NCBI RefSeq assembly: GCF_026914265.1
Contig: NC_069135.1
Coordinates: forward strand, 17,414,406 to 17,478,405
Length of the DNA: 64,000 nt
Source: Mya arenaria
Lineage: Eukaryota; Mollusca; Bivalvia; Myida; Myidae
Direction of reading: 5' to 3'
Of this stretch, positions 52,314 to 63,955 are shown one piece after another. Position 1 is the first letter of the stretch. Every line of letters starts with the position of its first letter. The notes below the pieces were generated by a model. That model was given only the letters and a program-made list of their open reading frames with translations, did not search any database and was not told the DNA's origin. A program made the translations under genes and the position numbers.

Positions 52314-55300
52314 CTGAAGAATAGAAACATATGCATCTGCAAATAAATGTGCTTTATGAATTGCATGTACACATAAATACCACTATATAATCTTATATGA
52401 GTTCTTTCAATGAATTTTAACCACACATTCTTAACTCCTTTCTATAATAATGCTGTGTCATTTTTAAAATAAACTATTCATTTAGCTAACACTTCCAACA
52501 TTCTTCAACATTTTTCTTTGTTTCATCCCAAAGTTTTATTTACACATTACCAAAAGCCCTCCGTGTACCAACCTGCAGTTTTCACCAGGGGTTCTGTGAA
52601 TCCGGGTCTCAGCCTCTTGAAGGGAGGTCCAGCATCGTCCACACTGATTTCTGGCTTGTTCATCTCCTTCTTCTCATGTTCTGTCATCTTCTGGAACCTG
52701 ACACACAGACACAACACAATGTTTAGTACGTATAGATTTATTATCCTACCACAAAATAATTAACTGCTGCATGAACATTATTTAGATCGTGCCACATATT
52801 TTTATTTGCCTCTTGGATATTTTTTGAAATCAAAGATACCTAAATCCGTATATAGAATACTTACTTTTCAATATAAGCATTAATCTTTAATTTGTCAAAG
52901 ACGATTATGAAATAACCCCTTACATGTCAATTATTCATGACCAATGTAGCAAACGTTTACCTTATTTACTGTAAACATTATTTTGTATTCCATCTACACG
53001 TACCATTTCATTCTAAGCCCACCTACTTGTCAAGGTCTTTCCATGCTGATTCTGCCTCACTGATCTCCTCCTTGGCCTGCCCGGACTTGTCAAGGCGACG
53101 TTTATCATCTGATGGTTTCTTGCACTCCAGGAGACACTCCAACACACGCTTGTGGTTTTCAGAGGTGCCGGCGTGGGCGGACACCAGTGTCTCCAACTCC
53201 TGCCACATCTGAGAGTACTGCTGCTCTCTTACAGGGGGAAATAGAAGGATTTGTGTCAAGCAAGAAACAGACATATTTGTGTGTAGTTTTGTTTGATCTT
53301 AATCTTGACAAAAAGTATACCCTTGATTCCCTAAGCTGTATGTTAATAAGTCAGTTTTTCATTTAATGAAAGTATTACAAATGGTACATGTTTCATCCAT
53401 TATATATCTCCAAAGTAGAAAAGTATATTTCTTTTTATTAGTAAGAAACAATCACAGTCAGAATAAAACTGTTCAAATTAGTAAGCCATAAATATGATAA
53501 ACCTCTTGTTTCCCTTGGCGCGAGTGCCGGCCAGGTTGACGGGGAGGGGTTCATTTCTACTCTCCATACCAACCACATAGAAGATGGCCTTCCGACATTC
53601 TATCACATCCTCCTCTGTCAGGCGCTCCTTGATGAGCAGTGTAGGCAGGGGGTCGATATGCTGCACAGAGTCACATGGATAGTTACCATAATGGAATGAA
53701 TGAGCTATGGAATATGCAATTAAAACAGTTGCTGCTGTATTTCTTTTTTCATTTTGTCTAATTAGCAGTTTTCTATAGTGAAACGAAGTGGTTAGAAACT
53801 TAAAAGGGATTAGGAACGTTGATTCTGTGATTTTTTTTAACTTTCTGATTTTCACTTAACTTATCTCAGACACTTCATGTAAAACGTTAGATCATGTCAT
53901 GTTTTACCAATATTCCTTCTCCTTGTCATGACTTCTAGTCACTCTCTCAGATTCATTTTTAGTATATAATAAATGATTTTAGAAATAGTTAAAAAAATGA
54001 ATAAATATAGTATTGTAACTTTTCCTTTTTCAAACACATACTAACTCATAAGTTTGTTTTCTCTTGTAAAATTCTTCTAAAAATTATTTTAGAATTATAA
54101 TTATAATTATTAATTAAATTTGGATTTTTTTTAACTATTCTGGTTTCATTTGTGAATTCATTTTTCTGTATCATATCAGAAAATATTTTTACCACATGAA
54201 ATTGCATCGATAATTGTCTTATCCCCAGTAGCAGTTTAGAAAAAAAACTGAAACTACAATACAAGCATGAACTTACTGACGCCATGTTGAATATGAGGCT
54301 CTCGCTGATCACCATCGGCCAGAACCTGCTGGTCCGCTCTACATGATGTATTGCTGCAATTGGTCATAAAAAATAATTAAACCTGAATTTCACATATGTG
54401 GGTTGAGCTTGTCTTGGGATAGATTGTTCATTTTACAAAAACATGTGGTTTCTATGTGTTTTTTGTCAAGTACAATGCGATTTTGACATACACCATTAAA
54501 TATCTCTACTAAATGAATGTACTGGTGCCAATCATAAATATTGCCATTTTCCAGGTCTTTTATCATTATACAGTCATATTGTGATTGATTTAACTATAAT
54601 GAATCTAATGTACACTTTAACAAGAGCACTAAACAGAGAACATCCAACACCCATCTGCTGTGTTTCTTTGACATTTAAAAAAAAGGACCTTACTCAATAA
54701 TTATTGAAGCAAGTTGTGGGCCTCACTGCAAAACATGTGTATAAAGTTTAATTTAAGTAACTGGTTTTTTGAGTTATGGTCAAGGTCAAATTTTTCCACA
54801 ATGACACTAAGGCTGACCCGAAGCTAGTCATGCTAGTCATTAAATTTATACATCTTATGGCATTTCCGAACACTATTTCCCCTACTGTCAATATCAGTGT
54901 AAGCAAGGTTTTTCAGCACTGCTGAGGGGGAAGGTGCAAGAGAGGAAGGTACTATGGAGGGAGGCACAAGGGGGAAGGTACAGGGGTAAGGTACAAGGGA
55001 GGAAGGCACATGGGGAGAGGTACCAGGGGGAAGGTACAAGGGGAAAGGCACAAGAGGGAAAGGACTAGGGGGAAGGTACATAGGGAGAAAGGCACAAGGG
55101 GGTGGGTACCAGGGGGAAGGTACAAGATAGAAAGGCACAAGGGAGGAAGGCACAAGGGGGAAGGTACAAGGGAGGAAGGTACAGGGGGGGGGGGGGGGTA
55201 AAATGGAGGAAGATACAAGGGGGAAGGTACAAAGGATGAAGGCACAAGGGGGGAGTACAATTGGGAAGGTACAAGGGAGGAAGACACAAGGGAGGAAGGC

Positions 55301-58300
55301 ACAAGGGAGGAAGGCACAAAGGAGGAGGGCACAAAACAGGAAGGCTAGGAGAAGGAAGGCTTAAAGGAGGTGGGCAAAACACAGGAAGGCACAAAACAGG
55401 AAGGCACAGAGCAGGAAGGCTTAAGGGAGGGGGCACAAAGGAGAAAGGCACAAGAGAGACACAAAAGAGGAAGACACAAAGGAAGAAAGCACAAAAAAGG
55501 AAGGCACAAAGGAGAAAGGCACAAAAGTGGAAGGCGCAAAAGAGGAAGGCATAAGGGAAGAAAGCACAAAGGAGGAGGGCACAAAGAAGGAAGGCACAAA
55601 AGCGGAAGACTTAAATGAGGAAGGCACAAAAGGAGAAAGGCACATAATAGGAAGGCACAAGGAGGCAGGCACAAAGGAAGGCTTAAATGAGGAAGGCACA
55701 AAGGAAGAAAGTTAAAAGGAGGAGGGTACAAAAGAAGAGGACACAAAAGAAGAGGACACAAAAGAGGAAGGCTTTAATGAGAAAGGCACAAGGGAAGAAA
55801 GCACAAAGGAGGAGGGCACAAAGGAGGAAGGCACACAGGAGAAAGGCACATAATAGGAAGGCACACGGAGGCAGGCACAAAGAAGACAGGCACAAATTAG
55901 AAAGGCACAAAGGAGAAAGGCACATAGGAGGAATGCACAAAGTAGGAAGGCACAAAGGAGGTATGCACAAAGTAGGAAGGCACAAAGGAGGCAGGCATAT
56001 GTGAGGAAGTCAAAAAGGAGATAGACGCAAAGGAGATAGACGCAAAGGAGGAAGGCACAAAGGAAGAAAGCACAAAGTAGGAAGGCACATAGGAGGAAGG
56101 CACAAAATAGGAAGGCACAAAATAGGAAGGCACAAAGGAGGAAGGCACAAATTAGAAAGGCACAAAGGAGGAAGACACATAGGACGAATGCACAAAGGAG
56201 GAAGGCATAAAGGAGGAACACACAAAGTAGGAAGGCACAAAGGAGGTATGCACAAAGTAGGAAGGCACAAAGGAGGCAGGCACAAGTGAGGAAGTCAAAA
56301 AGGAGATAGACGCAAAGGAGGAAGGCTTAAATGAGGAAGGCACAAAGGAAGAAAGCACAAAGTAGGAGGGCACAAAGGAGGAAGGCATAAAGGAGGAAGG
56401 CACAAAGGAGGTATGCACAAAGTAGGAAGGCACAAAGGAGGCAGGCATATGTGAGGAAGTCAAAAAGGAGATAGACGCAAAGGAGGAAGGCTTAAATGAG
56501 GAAGGCACAAAGGAAGAAAGCACAAAGTAGGAGGGCACAAAGGAGGAAGGCATAAAGGAGGAACACACAAAGTAGGAAGGCACAAAGGAGGTATGCACAA
56601 AGTAGGAAGGCACAAAGGAGGCAGGCACAAGTGAGGAAGGCACAAAGGGGAGAGACACAAAGGCGGAAGACGAAATGGAGGTAGGCACAATGGAGGAATT
56701 TCCAACTTAACATTCAAAGTTCAATGTCAATGACCAACTATATGACAGTTTGAAGTTGATGACAAATTTAAAGCAATCAGGCAACATGGCAGCTTGGTAC
56801 GGTCAAAACTTACTGACATGCATCATTGTGATCTCAGGAGATAATCAGCAAACAACTTTTACAAATGAAAATATCACAGACCAGTAAATCAGCTATTCTG
56901 ACTAAAAAGTAGGAATAACAGGTTTGACGAAAAGAAGGAAAGACAAGTGGCCTTTTAAAATATAGAAGGGAAAAGAAGTAAAACATAGGAACGCTGTACA
57001 GCCAACAAGCAGTACCTCTCTGTATTGGTAGTTGTGGGGCCAGCTCAGCCACTGCTGGGGACGCTGGTGCCAGTCGGTTCTCCTTCATAAACTCACGGAA
57101 ATCCTATATATACAGAAAAGGGACTCTGTTTAGGTGACATGAAATAAAGCATTATAGATATTACAAAAGGATGTAATGTAGAAAATTTATTACTAAGGAA
57201 TTGTTTTCTTTGAAGCTCACTCATGTGTTTTTGAAAAAAAATTGAGGTTTCCCAGTTGCCTCTGAAACATAGAAAGTAATTGACTTGATTTAAAACCAAA
57301 CTTAACTGATAAAAAAGTGAGATGCATGTAGATCAGTAAAATCACCATGGCATTGAATCTCTCATGCTAAGTATTTCAGAACTAAGAATATCCCCATTCA
57401 CCCACCGGTATTCTATAGTCTGTCACTCTGCCTCCGGGCCCCTCACTGATGGAGGGGGGATCCTCCAATATGGACCGGCCTGTCGGGATAGTGTGGATGA
57501 ATATCTCTCCACCGTGGCTTGTCAACATATGGGAGGTCACTTTTATACCTGTCTTCCTGGGTTGCTCCAGCATTACTGCCCTTCCTGAGGAGAAATTCTA
57601 CACTGAGATGGATAAAACCCATTATTACTTTGTGCTTTCTGATGAGAAACAATGGCATTAAATAATGATTGGTTGTTACTGAATGAAAAAATTATACAAG
57701 ATCATTATCTGAAAATTGCATGACACATATTTTTTCCATTGAGTACAAGTTGGGAAACACTGAAATACAAATGTAACATGCTGTCGTTTTTGTATAACAC
57801 TAAAATGTACATAACCAATGCTCATGTTTTCTTGAAGATATTAACTGTGAACATTTGACAATAAATTAGAAATTTGCCTTCAAACCTAGTTGTCTTCTTT
57901 ATCTGCACAACAGGGAGAGTACTTTTTTGCAGGGTTTGAAACAGATTACAGCCTGTATGCCCACAGACATAGCCTCTGATATGAAGTGTCCACTTGGGAC
58001 ATAATCATACGTCTTCACCACTGCAAACTGCACTGGAAGTCCTCTTTCCAAACATATATGCACAAGATGAGGATTGATGATGCCATCTCCAAATAAACAA
58101 TAATATATTTGAAGATTAGGCTTCTGTGAAACTGCCTGCCAAGTCTGTAGACCAAACTACATTTAACATATTCTGACTGTGAAAGTAAGACAGACAAATT
58201 TGGGAATTTAAACATGTAAGGCTATCATTAAGTAATAGATCTGCCCGTACAAACTGAGATATTGTTAATATAGACGAGTGCTTAAGGTTGATTGTATTAT

Positions 58301-61300
58301 TTCAACGAGGAGGGTGGTAACATAACTGTTTTGTTTCATGATGTCAAGGACAATGCTCAATATCTAGCATGTGGCAGAAGTTTAAAGCATTATATTTCAT
58401 CCACATGCTAAACCTTGAGCGGCTTGGCTCCACTTGATTGTTACAGTTCAGATACTGGAGTCAACAAAGGATTAACTCTCGGAAACATGGTACAAGAAAC
58501 AAACCAAGGTCATACTCCGGGTTCACTGTTACCCAACAAACTGAAGGTGTAAAACGTAAAATATTCACATACCAAACATGTTAAAAACTTGGATACCACT
58601 TTTGGCATTTTTCTTACCCAAGGGAGGAAAATGTAACAATACACAATACACAGTACCCCATATTTTAAGGCAGTATGTACTACTAAACGGTATGATGCTA
58701 GGTTACAAGTATCTACAGGTTACACACCACCATCGTCGTTTCCTCTATTATTCATTGTGAAGTGATCATTTAATGACAACATTTAAAGGCATTTTGATCG
58801 AATGCAGACTATGATAACCATATATATACTTGTAAGTTCAAACTTTGAATAACATTTTAATCCAATAATAAAGGGGGTCAAGTTATTCCAAAGAATAATC
58901 TCTCCACTTGCACAGTCTGCCATGACAGTAATTCAAAAAGGACCTTTTAACTTTAGAGCAGCAGTAAATGCTTTAATCTCTACTCTAAATGATAAATCAA
59001 GCAAGAATAGATTCTCAGGGTATAAAGTTTCAGGGATAATGACTTTTTTGATTTGCAGTGTATTGAGCATGTGAAAACATGTCTATTACTCATAGAAACA
59101 TTTTTTATTGAGAAATTTTCAACACAATATAAATACATATTCATGACATAGGGATGATGTCATACCTATAACCTTCTACTAAGGAATATGATGCTGGTAA
59201 CCTACCACTAAGCGGTTTGATGCTGGTAACCTACCACTAAGCGGTTTGATGCTGGTAACCTACCACTAAGCGGTTTGATGCTGGTAACCTACCACTAAGC
59301 AGTTTGATGCTGGTAACCTACCACTAAGCGGTTTGATGCTGGTAACCTACCACTAAGCGGTTTGATGCTGGTAACCTACCACTAAGCGGTTTGATGCTGG
59401 TAACCTTCCACTAAGCGGTTTGATGCTGGTAACCTACCACTAAGCGGTTTGATGCTGGTAACCTACCACTAAGCGGTTTGATGCTGGTAACCTACCACTA
59501 AGCGGTTTGATGCTGGTAACCTACCACTAAGCAGTTTGATGCTGGTAACCTACCACTAAGCAGTTTGATGCTGGTAACCTACCACTAAGCAGTTTGATGC
59601 TGGTAACCTACCACTAAGCAGTTTGATGCTGGTAACCTACCACTAAGCAGTTTGATGCTGGTAACGTACCACTAAGCAGTTTGATGCTAGTAACCTACCA
59701 CTAAGCAGTTTGATGCTGGTAACCTACCACTAAGCAGTTTGATGCTGGTAATCTTCCACTAAACAGTTTGATGCTGGTTACATGTACCTACATGCACCAC
59801 TAAGCAATAAGACCCTGGATACCTACCACAAAGAAGCAAGACGCATATACAATGTAACCTTCCACTTAGCAATATGATGCACATTCAAAAACAAACTTAA
59901 ATACCTACCACTAAGCAGTGGGGTGCAAGTTACTTACCACCAAGAAGGAAGTTAGTTAGGCATGAGGAGGGGCGACTATTCACATCCACAGGGGTGATTC
60001 TGTATGCGCCTGTACAGGCAGGGAGGTCTGGAATATGGAAATAAATAGATAATATTATAAAAAAATACAAAGTTTGTACAGTTTCATACAGATTACTAGA
60101 TTATCAATTTGACAAACACTGGTTACTCTCTTTCAAAAGTACTGATGTATAGTACACTCAACAAGTTAGACCCACTTTCCGTTTCCCTTTGCGGATTTTC
60201 GTTATCGCGGCCAACACAATGATTTTATCGACTGTCCGTATTCCTTAGAGTTTGAATTTAAGGCCCTCCGAGGGTAATCAGTCGACCGAAGAATAACAGA
60301 TGCAGCGTTCCTCGGAGGGGTTAACTCCGTGAAACTCTGCGGACACTTGATAAGAAACTACGCTAAAGTTTTTATTTTTTATTAAAATTTTCAACCGATT
60401 ACGACGGCTCCAGTATATTGCCATTATTCTTTTTCCTCCGTTTTGCATGAAGTTAGCTTACCACAAGAATGCAGTCGTATTTCACTAGTTTCACATGCAT
60501 CTTATAAACGTGTTTTTGCTAATGACTGAAAACATTGATAAACACATTTCACCCGAGAAAGGCTAGGTTACACATTTTCGGAAAATCAGGAGGTCAAACA
60601 CGCGTTCAAAGTTCACAGCGCATGGTTTTGAAGGCCTTCTTGCCTCATTTTCTGTGGAAAATTCCATTAAACGTCATAGCTTTTTTTAACCACCAATAAT
60701 AAATAGTATATTCTACAATGTATTGATCACGTGCTTGACGTCAAAGGTCATGGTCCGGATCAATTGGCGTTTACGGACACAAACACAAATTAAACGTTAG
60801 TACATGTAAGAATCTTTAACGCTCAACAATGTGCATAAGCATAAAAATAAATAACTTCTAAACAGGAATGATTTCTTGCTTATCTGATTAGACTCGGAGT
60901 TCCGCCGCGGAATCATAAAATTGGACGATTTCCAACGCTATCGTTCATATTAAACTCGGCGGTAAGTCAGCCACTCGGGGGGATTTTAGCGAGGGCAACA
61001 GTTTTACCCTCGGAGGAAATTCTCGATCATCAACTTTATCCCTCGGAGTGAGCGAGGAAAGTGGGTCTAACTCGTTGAGTGTACTGTAGTGTATATGGTC
61101 CAAATGGGCTTAATGCATTAGACTTTGCCTGTAAGTTGGTCAATTCTAACTTCTACTGATATTCATTATTTTGACAATGGCTTTGCACTTTGAAAACAAT
61201 CCACAACATTGACAAAATGATTGGCTTAGATTAAGATACAATATGCCCAAGCCAAACCTTATTAATTAACAACTCTGATATAAACAGTAAAGAAAGTTGT

Positions 61301-63955
61301 TTTTTCAATAAAACTTTTCAATTTATTGCTGTTAGATCTATTCACCTAAACTATTCACAATATTAGATTCAGGTCATCCATGTACAACAATTGACCAGTT
61401 ACCAAAACAATACAGGGGAAAAGTTGAGATCAGTTTTATTTCAAGACTGCCATATCTGAGAGTATAAAAGTTTACCAAAACTGAACCAGGAAGCAGATTT
61501 TCTTCTATGAATTCAATGCATATCAGAATTCATTTTCTTAATAAAATGTTATCACAATACAAGCCATGTATCACTACACTGAAAACGTCGGTGGGCATAA
61601 AGGTGACTTTGAAACAGCACGCAATTCCCTACAGTCAGGAGTTTGACATGCCAGTTAGACCACAGAAATAGACTTGGTCGGATATTCTCCAAAGGAGTTT
61701 TGATGTCTAGAACACTCTAGACAAATTGTCCTGCCCAAGCGTTTTGATTTTTACAAAAAAAATAATTCTAAATATCCTGGATTTGAACGAAAGGCCATCC
61801 CAACCGCCCACCACTTCTCCCCCCTTTGGCCAAAAAAATTATATGCGAATAAATCCTCTGGAACAACTAATTACTAGGGATGGAAACTGGATACCAAATC
61901 GGTATCTGGATATTCGTATCAATTATTCGAATACTATCCAGATAATCGTATCAAATTGTTTTCATAATAAGTAAATTTCCTATTATATGTCAACCACCTT
62001 CTGTTATTTGACATAATTGTCCACTTAATTTATAATTCGTCATATGGCAATTTCACTTTTTTATTCATTCTTTCTTAGTCTTAATAATTTATAATGTTAT
62101 AATCAAAGCTAAACAACTCATTTTAAGTCATAAAACTCATGATGAATACCACATAAACACCTCGCGAATTTGATAGTCACTTCGGCCGAAGTGGTTGCTT
62201 GGTTACTGCCACGTGCTTTCAAGTTTGTTATTTATCAGCAGGTTTCATGTTAAATGACGCTTTGATTATTTGATAGTCGATTGTTATTTTATTTCATTAC
62301 AGTACATTGTTTGATTTAATGCAATACCTACAATTTCTGCAGTGTTTTGTAATGAAGGATATAATTGTGGAAAAGATAAGAAGACAAAAAGACGATCTGA
62401 TTTTTCTTTATTTACATGCGTGTACTTCTTTTATTTATTAATAAACTAAACATGTTTACATATTGTATGAAAAATAAAATACACTACACAAAATAAAACG
62501 TGAATAAATACTAAATAGGAAATAAATCATTTATATATTTGATAATTTAATTAAACACTGTACACACACTACTTTCAAGTCCAAAATGTTCGAATACTTT
62601 ACAACAGTCTTCATTTGATGTCGCACTTAATCGAACGCATGTTCTTGTTCAGAAACAAGATAGTGGCCACCATGTTACTGTTGAGGCGATTTCTAAGTTT
62701 GCTCAGTACCAGACCGGTAGATGAGAACACTTGAAGTCAATGTTGGAAGCATATTTCCGTAGTCGTGATTCAGAAATAACGATTAATAATTCAAAACACA
62801 ATTACAAGATGCAAAATGATGGAAATTTGATTGAAAAGTGAAAAGATAAACAAATTTGTTTTTGTATTTATTGTTCAGATAGCAATAATTTCTTCATGCA
62901 TATTCATCAAAAATAAGATTGGTCATTAATAGCTTTGATTGCACGACCCTTATCTTGTGATTGGACAATCAATTCCTACGGACAACACTTGTCATTGTAA
63001 ACAAGGTCATAGAACTTCACAGGGTGCTGCACAAGGACACAATATCACGCCTTGTGCAAACACCCAATTAGCAGACGATTTGTGAAACATACCCGCTTCG
63101 CGACAGACACTGTTGATCACCTAAAATATTTCATCTGAAAAGTTTTATAACAATTGCTATGTCTCTGCTAAGCTATTTCATCGAAATTTTAATTCTTAAC
63201 GAACATTCGAATACCCATTTTGGTATCCGAATACTTGCGTGATATCCGGATATCCAGATACTCGGATATTCGCTTCCATCCCTACTAATTACACAGTAAC
63301 GATAACATTTACAACGCTATCACACATTTAACCTTTTTCTGTAGAAAGTCACAATCTGATACAAAAAGATCAAAATAGGTGTCCTACATTGTAGAAATAC
63401 TACAGAACATTTTCAATGGATCAATGGTCCAGCTGATATATCATGTCTTTCTCACTTGTATCCTGTCCGGTTGCATTACATCATATTCCTGTTTTATTTT
63501 GCAGGCTTGCTTCTCTCGCTCAGAAATATATGGCAGTTGTTTTGTATCAAGAAACGATATAAGATTATGATCTGAACCTTTTACTTTACTGGGCATAATC
63601 TATTTTGTTAATATCCATTCTGAGTATATTTATCATCCAGAATGCAATATGTGCACAGACTCTAGAGATTTAGATTTAAAATATTTCTGAAAGGAACACA
63701 GATGAAATTAAGCTTTAGTATTTTGAGGCAAAGTTTGACCAATTTTCAAGCTGAAGAGAAATGGAACTGTCAATAGGATTCCTAATCTTTAAAGGAAAAA
63801 AGTCTGTCTACGACGGAATTTATTTTAAATGGTTATATCCTTTATAACACCCAATGCCTTACCCAGAACACTTGATTTCGGAGTGCACCATTTCAGTGTT
63901 ATCGTGTTGATGGGAAGACCCTCTTTAGATGATATCATGAGACCATCCAGTCCTC
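52180..63955 (-). CDS. INTS13: Integrator complex subunit 13 / Asunder, 3' part, nine exons
   Basis: INTS13 (Asunder, Mat89Bb homologue) belongs to the INTS10/13/14 module of Integrator, the nuclear complex that cleaves snRNA and other nascent transcripts. Asunder is also known for dynein recruitment to the nuclear envelope. Exons on the - strand, in transcript order: 63863-63955, 59938-60027, 57406-57584, 57016-57103, 54277-54353, 53503-53660, 53027-53227, 52573-52697, 52180-52313. All junctions have GT/AG and restore frame. Diagnostic stretches are [36 protein letters not shown] and [38 protein letters not shown] and LLSMWTNRI. The C-terminal WTNRI to AELYRHM part corresponds to the motif that binds the INTS4/9/11 cleavage module. 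The 5' half lies beyond 64,000. Confidence 0.93.
52573..52697 (-). CDS. INTS13: INTS13 exon (acidic linker, NLS-like)
   Basis: 125 bp between TGTGTCAG and GTTGGT. Encodes [33 protein letters not shown] and [14 protein letters not shown] is a short basic cluster. This linker is poorly conserved in the family. Confidence 0.88.
53027..53227 (-). CDS. INTS13: INTS13 exon ([10 protein letters not shown] region)
   Basis: 201 bp. It starts one base after the acceptor AG to complete an Arg codon. Encodes [34 protein letters not shown] and a charged Lys/Glu-rich stretch with KRRLDK, likely coiled or helical. The donor is AA|GTAGGT. Confidence 0.92.
53503..53660 (-). CDS. INTS13: INTS13 exon (ERLTEEDV region)
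   Basis: 158 bp after CTGTGCAG. Encodes [38 protein letters not shown] and [15 protein letters not shown]. It aligns closely with the vertebrate KESLTEEDVLNCQKTIYNL block. The donor is AG|GTTTAT, weaker than the others. Confidence 0.93.
54277..54353 (-). CDS. INTS13: INTS13 exon (RFWPMVIS region)
   Basis: 77 bp after CAATTGCAG, donor TCA|GTAAGT. Encodes [19 protein letters not shown] and IFNMAS, matching the human HTRYWPMIISQTTIFNM block. Confidence 0.93.
54926..56698. repeat. 1.8-kb purine-rich 15-bp minisatellite in an INTS13 intron
   Basis: More than 100 imperfect units of about 15 bp (AAGGCACAAAGGAGG on the + strand; earlier units AAGGTACAAGGGGG). The + strand is almost all A and G plus CAC/TAC steps, with a run of 16 G near 55,183-55,198. 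The far end shows a higher-order repeat: a marker phrase GAAGTCAAAAAGGAGATAGA recurs near 56,000, 56,290 and 56,460. The host gene is on the - strand, so its pre-mRNA carries a CU-rich tract. Because 15 is a multiple of three, ORFs of up to 178 aa arise in several frames; these are not genes. Confidence 0.97.
57016..57103 (-). CDS. INTS13: INTS13 exon ([11 protein letters not shown] region)
   Basis: 88 bp. The acceptor ATATATAG has a weak pyrimidine tract. Encodes [20 protein letters not shown] and LAPQLPIQR, corresponding to human DFGEFMRENRLTPF. The region after LAP is shorter and more Ala/Pro-rich than in human. Confidence 0.92.
57406..57584 (-). CDS. INTS13: INTS13 exon ([12 protein letters not shown] region)
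   Basis: 179 bp after TTCTCCTCAG. Encodes [40 protein letters not shown] and [19 protein letters not shown]. This is one of the best-conserved parts of the family. Confidence 0.95.
59169..59777. repeat. 29-bp minisatellite, 21 copies, near an INTS13 splice donor
   Basis: Units of exactly 29 bp (TAACCTACCACTAAGCGGTT then TGATGCTGG), mostly identical, with a GCGG block at low coordinates and a GCAG block at high coordinates. On the sense strand each unit reads CTTAGTGGTAGGTTAC, close to the real donor CTTGGTG|GTAAGTAAC of the exon ending at 59938. Four or five more diverged unit-like pieces bridge 59,780-59,937 up to the splice site. Confidence 0.95.
59938..60027 (-). CDS. INTS13: INTS13 exon ([15 protein letters not shown] region)
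   Basis: 90 bp after TATTCCAG. Encodes [20 protein letters not shown] and SCLTNFLLG. Of two possible donors, GGTG|GTAAGT is chosen because it restores FLLGGRAV, the same length as human FLLNGRSV. Confidence 0.95.
60151..61085. mobile_element. non-autonomous DNA transposon with 30-bp TIRs, 935 bp
   Basis: Begins AGTACACTCAACAAGTTAGA and ends with its inverse; the 30-bp termini match at 29 positions and continue into CCCACTTTCC. The interior has paired CCCTCGGAG-type blocks (60,265, 60,315, 61,010, 61,040) but no ORF. Flanks (TGATGTAT and GTAGTGTA) do not give a clean target duplication, so the superfamily is open. Confidence 0.75.
61875..63284. mobile_element. hAT-family DNA transposon, internally deleted, 1.41 kb
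   Basis: Starts TAGGGATGGAA and ends TTCCATCCCTA, with subterminal GATATCCGGATAT-type palindromes. It is flanked on both sides by the exact 8-bp CTAATTAC (61867-61874 and 63285-63292), the target size of hAT elements. A transposase C-terminal remnant lies at 62611-62735. The perfect target duplication suggests a fairly recent insertion. Confidence 0.9.
62611..62735 (-). pseudogene. hAT transposase C-terminal remnant
   Basis: - strand translation shows [17 protein letters not shown] and a [11 protein letters not shown] block before TGA, matching the conserved dimerisation-domain end of hAT transposases (RVFSTAGL, KLR, FLNKN). The catalytic parts are absent from the element. Confidence 0.75.
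63863..63955 (-). CDS. INTS13: INTS13 exon, most 5' in the window
   Basis: 93 bp between TTATTTCAG and GTAAGG. Encodes [19 protein letters not shown] and [11 protein letters not shown]. Joined to the next exon it reads through Asp into LPACTGAYR. Identity rests on frame continuity with the clearly INTS13 exons. Further 5' exons lie outside. Confidence 0.85.

Larger units (their letters stand above)
60028..63862 (-). other. INTS13: INTS13 intron with two DNA transposons
   Basis: 3.8-kb intron. More than 60% is made of two non-autonomous elements, 60151-61085 and 61875-63284. The remainder is AT-rich without other features. Confidence 0.85.

Noticed and set aside
53478-53855. 125-aa - strand ORF taken as a separate gene
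   Set aside because: It is an INTS13 exon (53503-53660) plus intron read-through on both sides.
55683-56688. Long overlapping ORFs (up to 178 aa) rich in Ser-Phe-Val-Pro or Cys-Leu-Pro on the - strand and Lys-Arg-Gly on the + strand
   Set aside because: They are by-products of a 15-bp repeat (a multiple of three) open in several frames at once, inside an INTS13 intron.
59169-59777. Regular 29-bp direct repeats suggesting a CRISPR array (also 28 bp at 1501-1808)
   Set aside because: There are no spacers between units, no cas genes, and the context is an animal intron or UTR. These are minisatellites.
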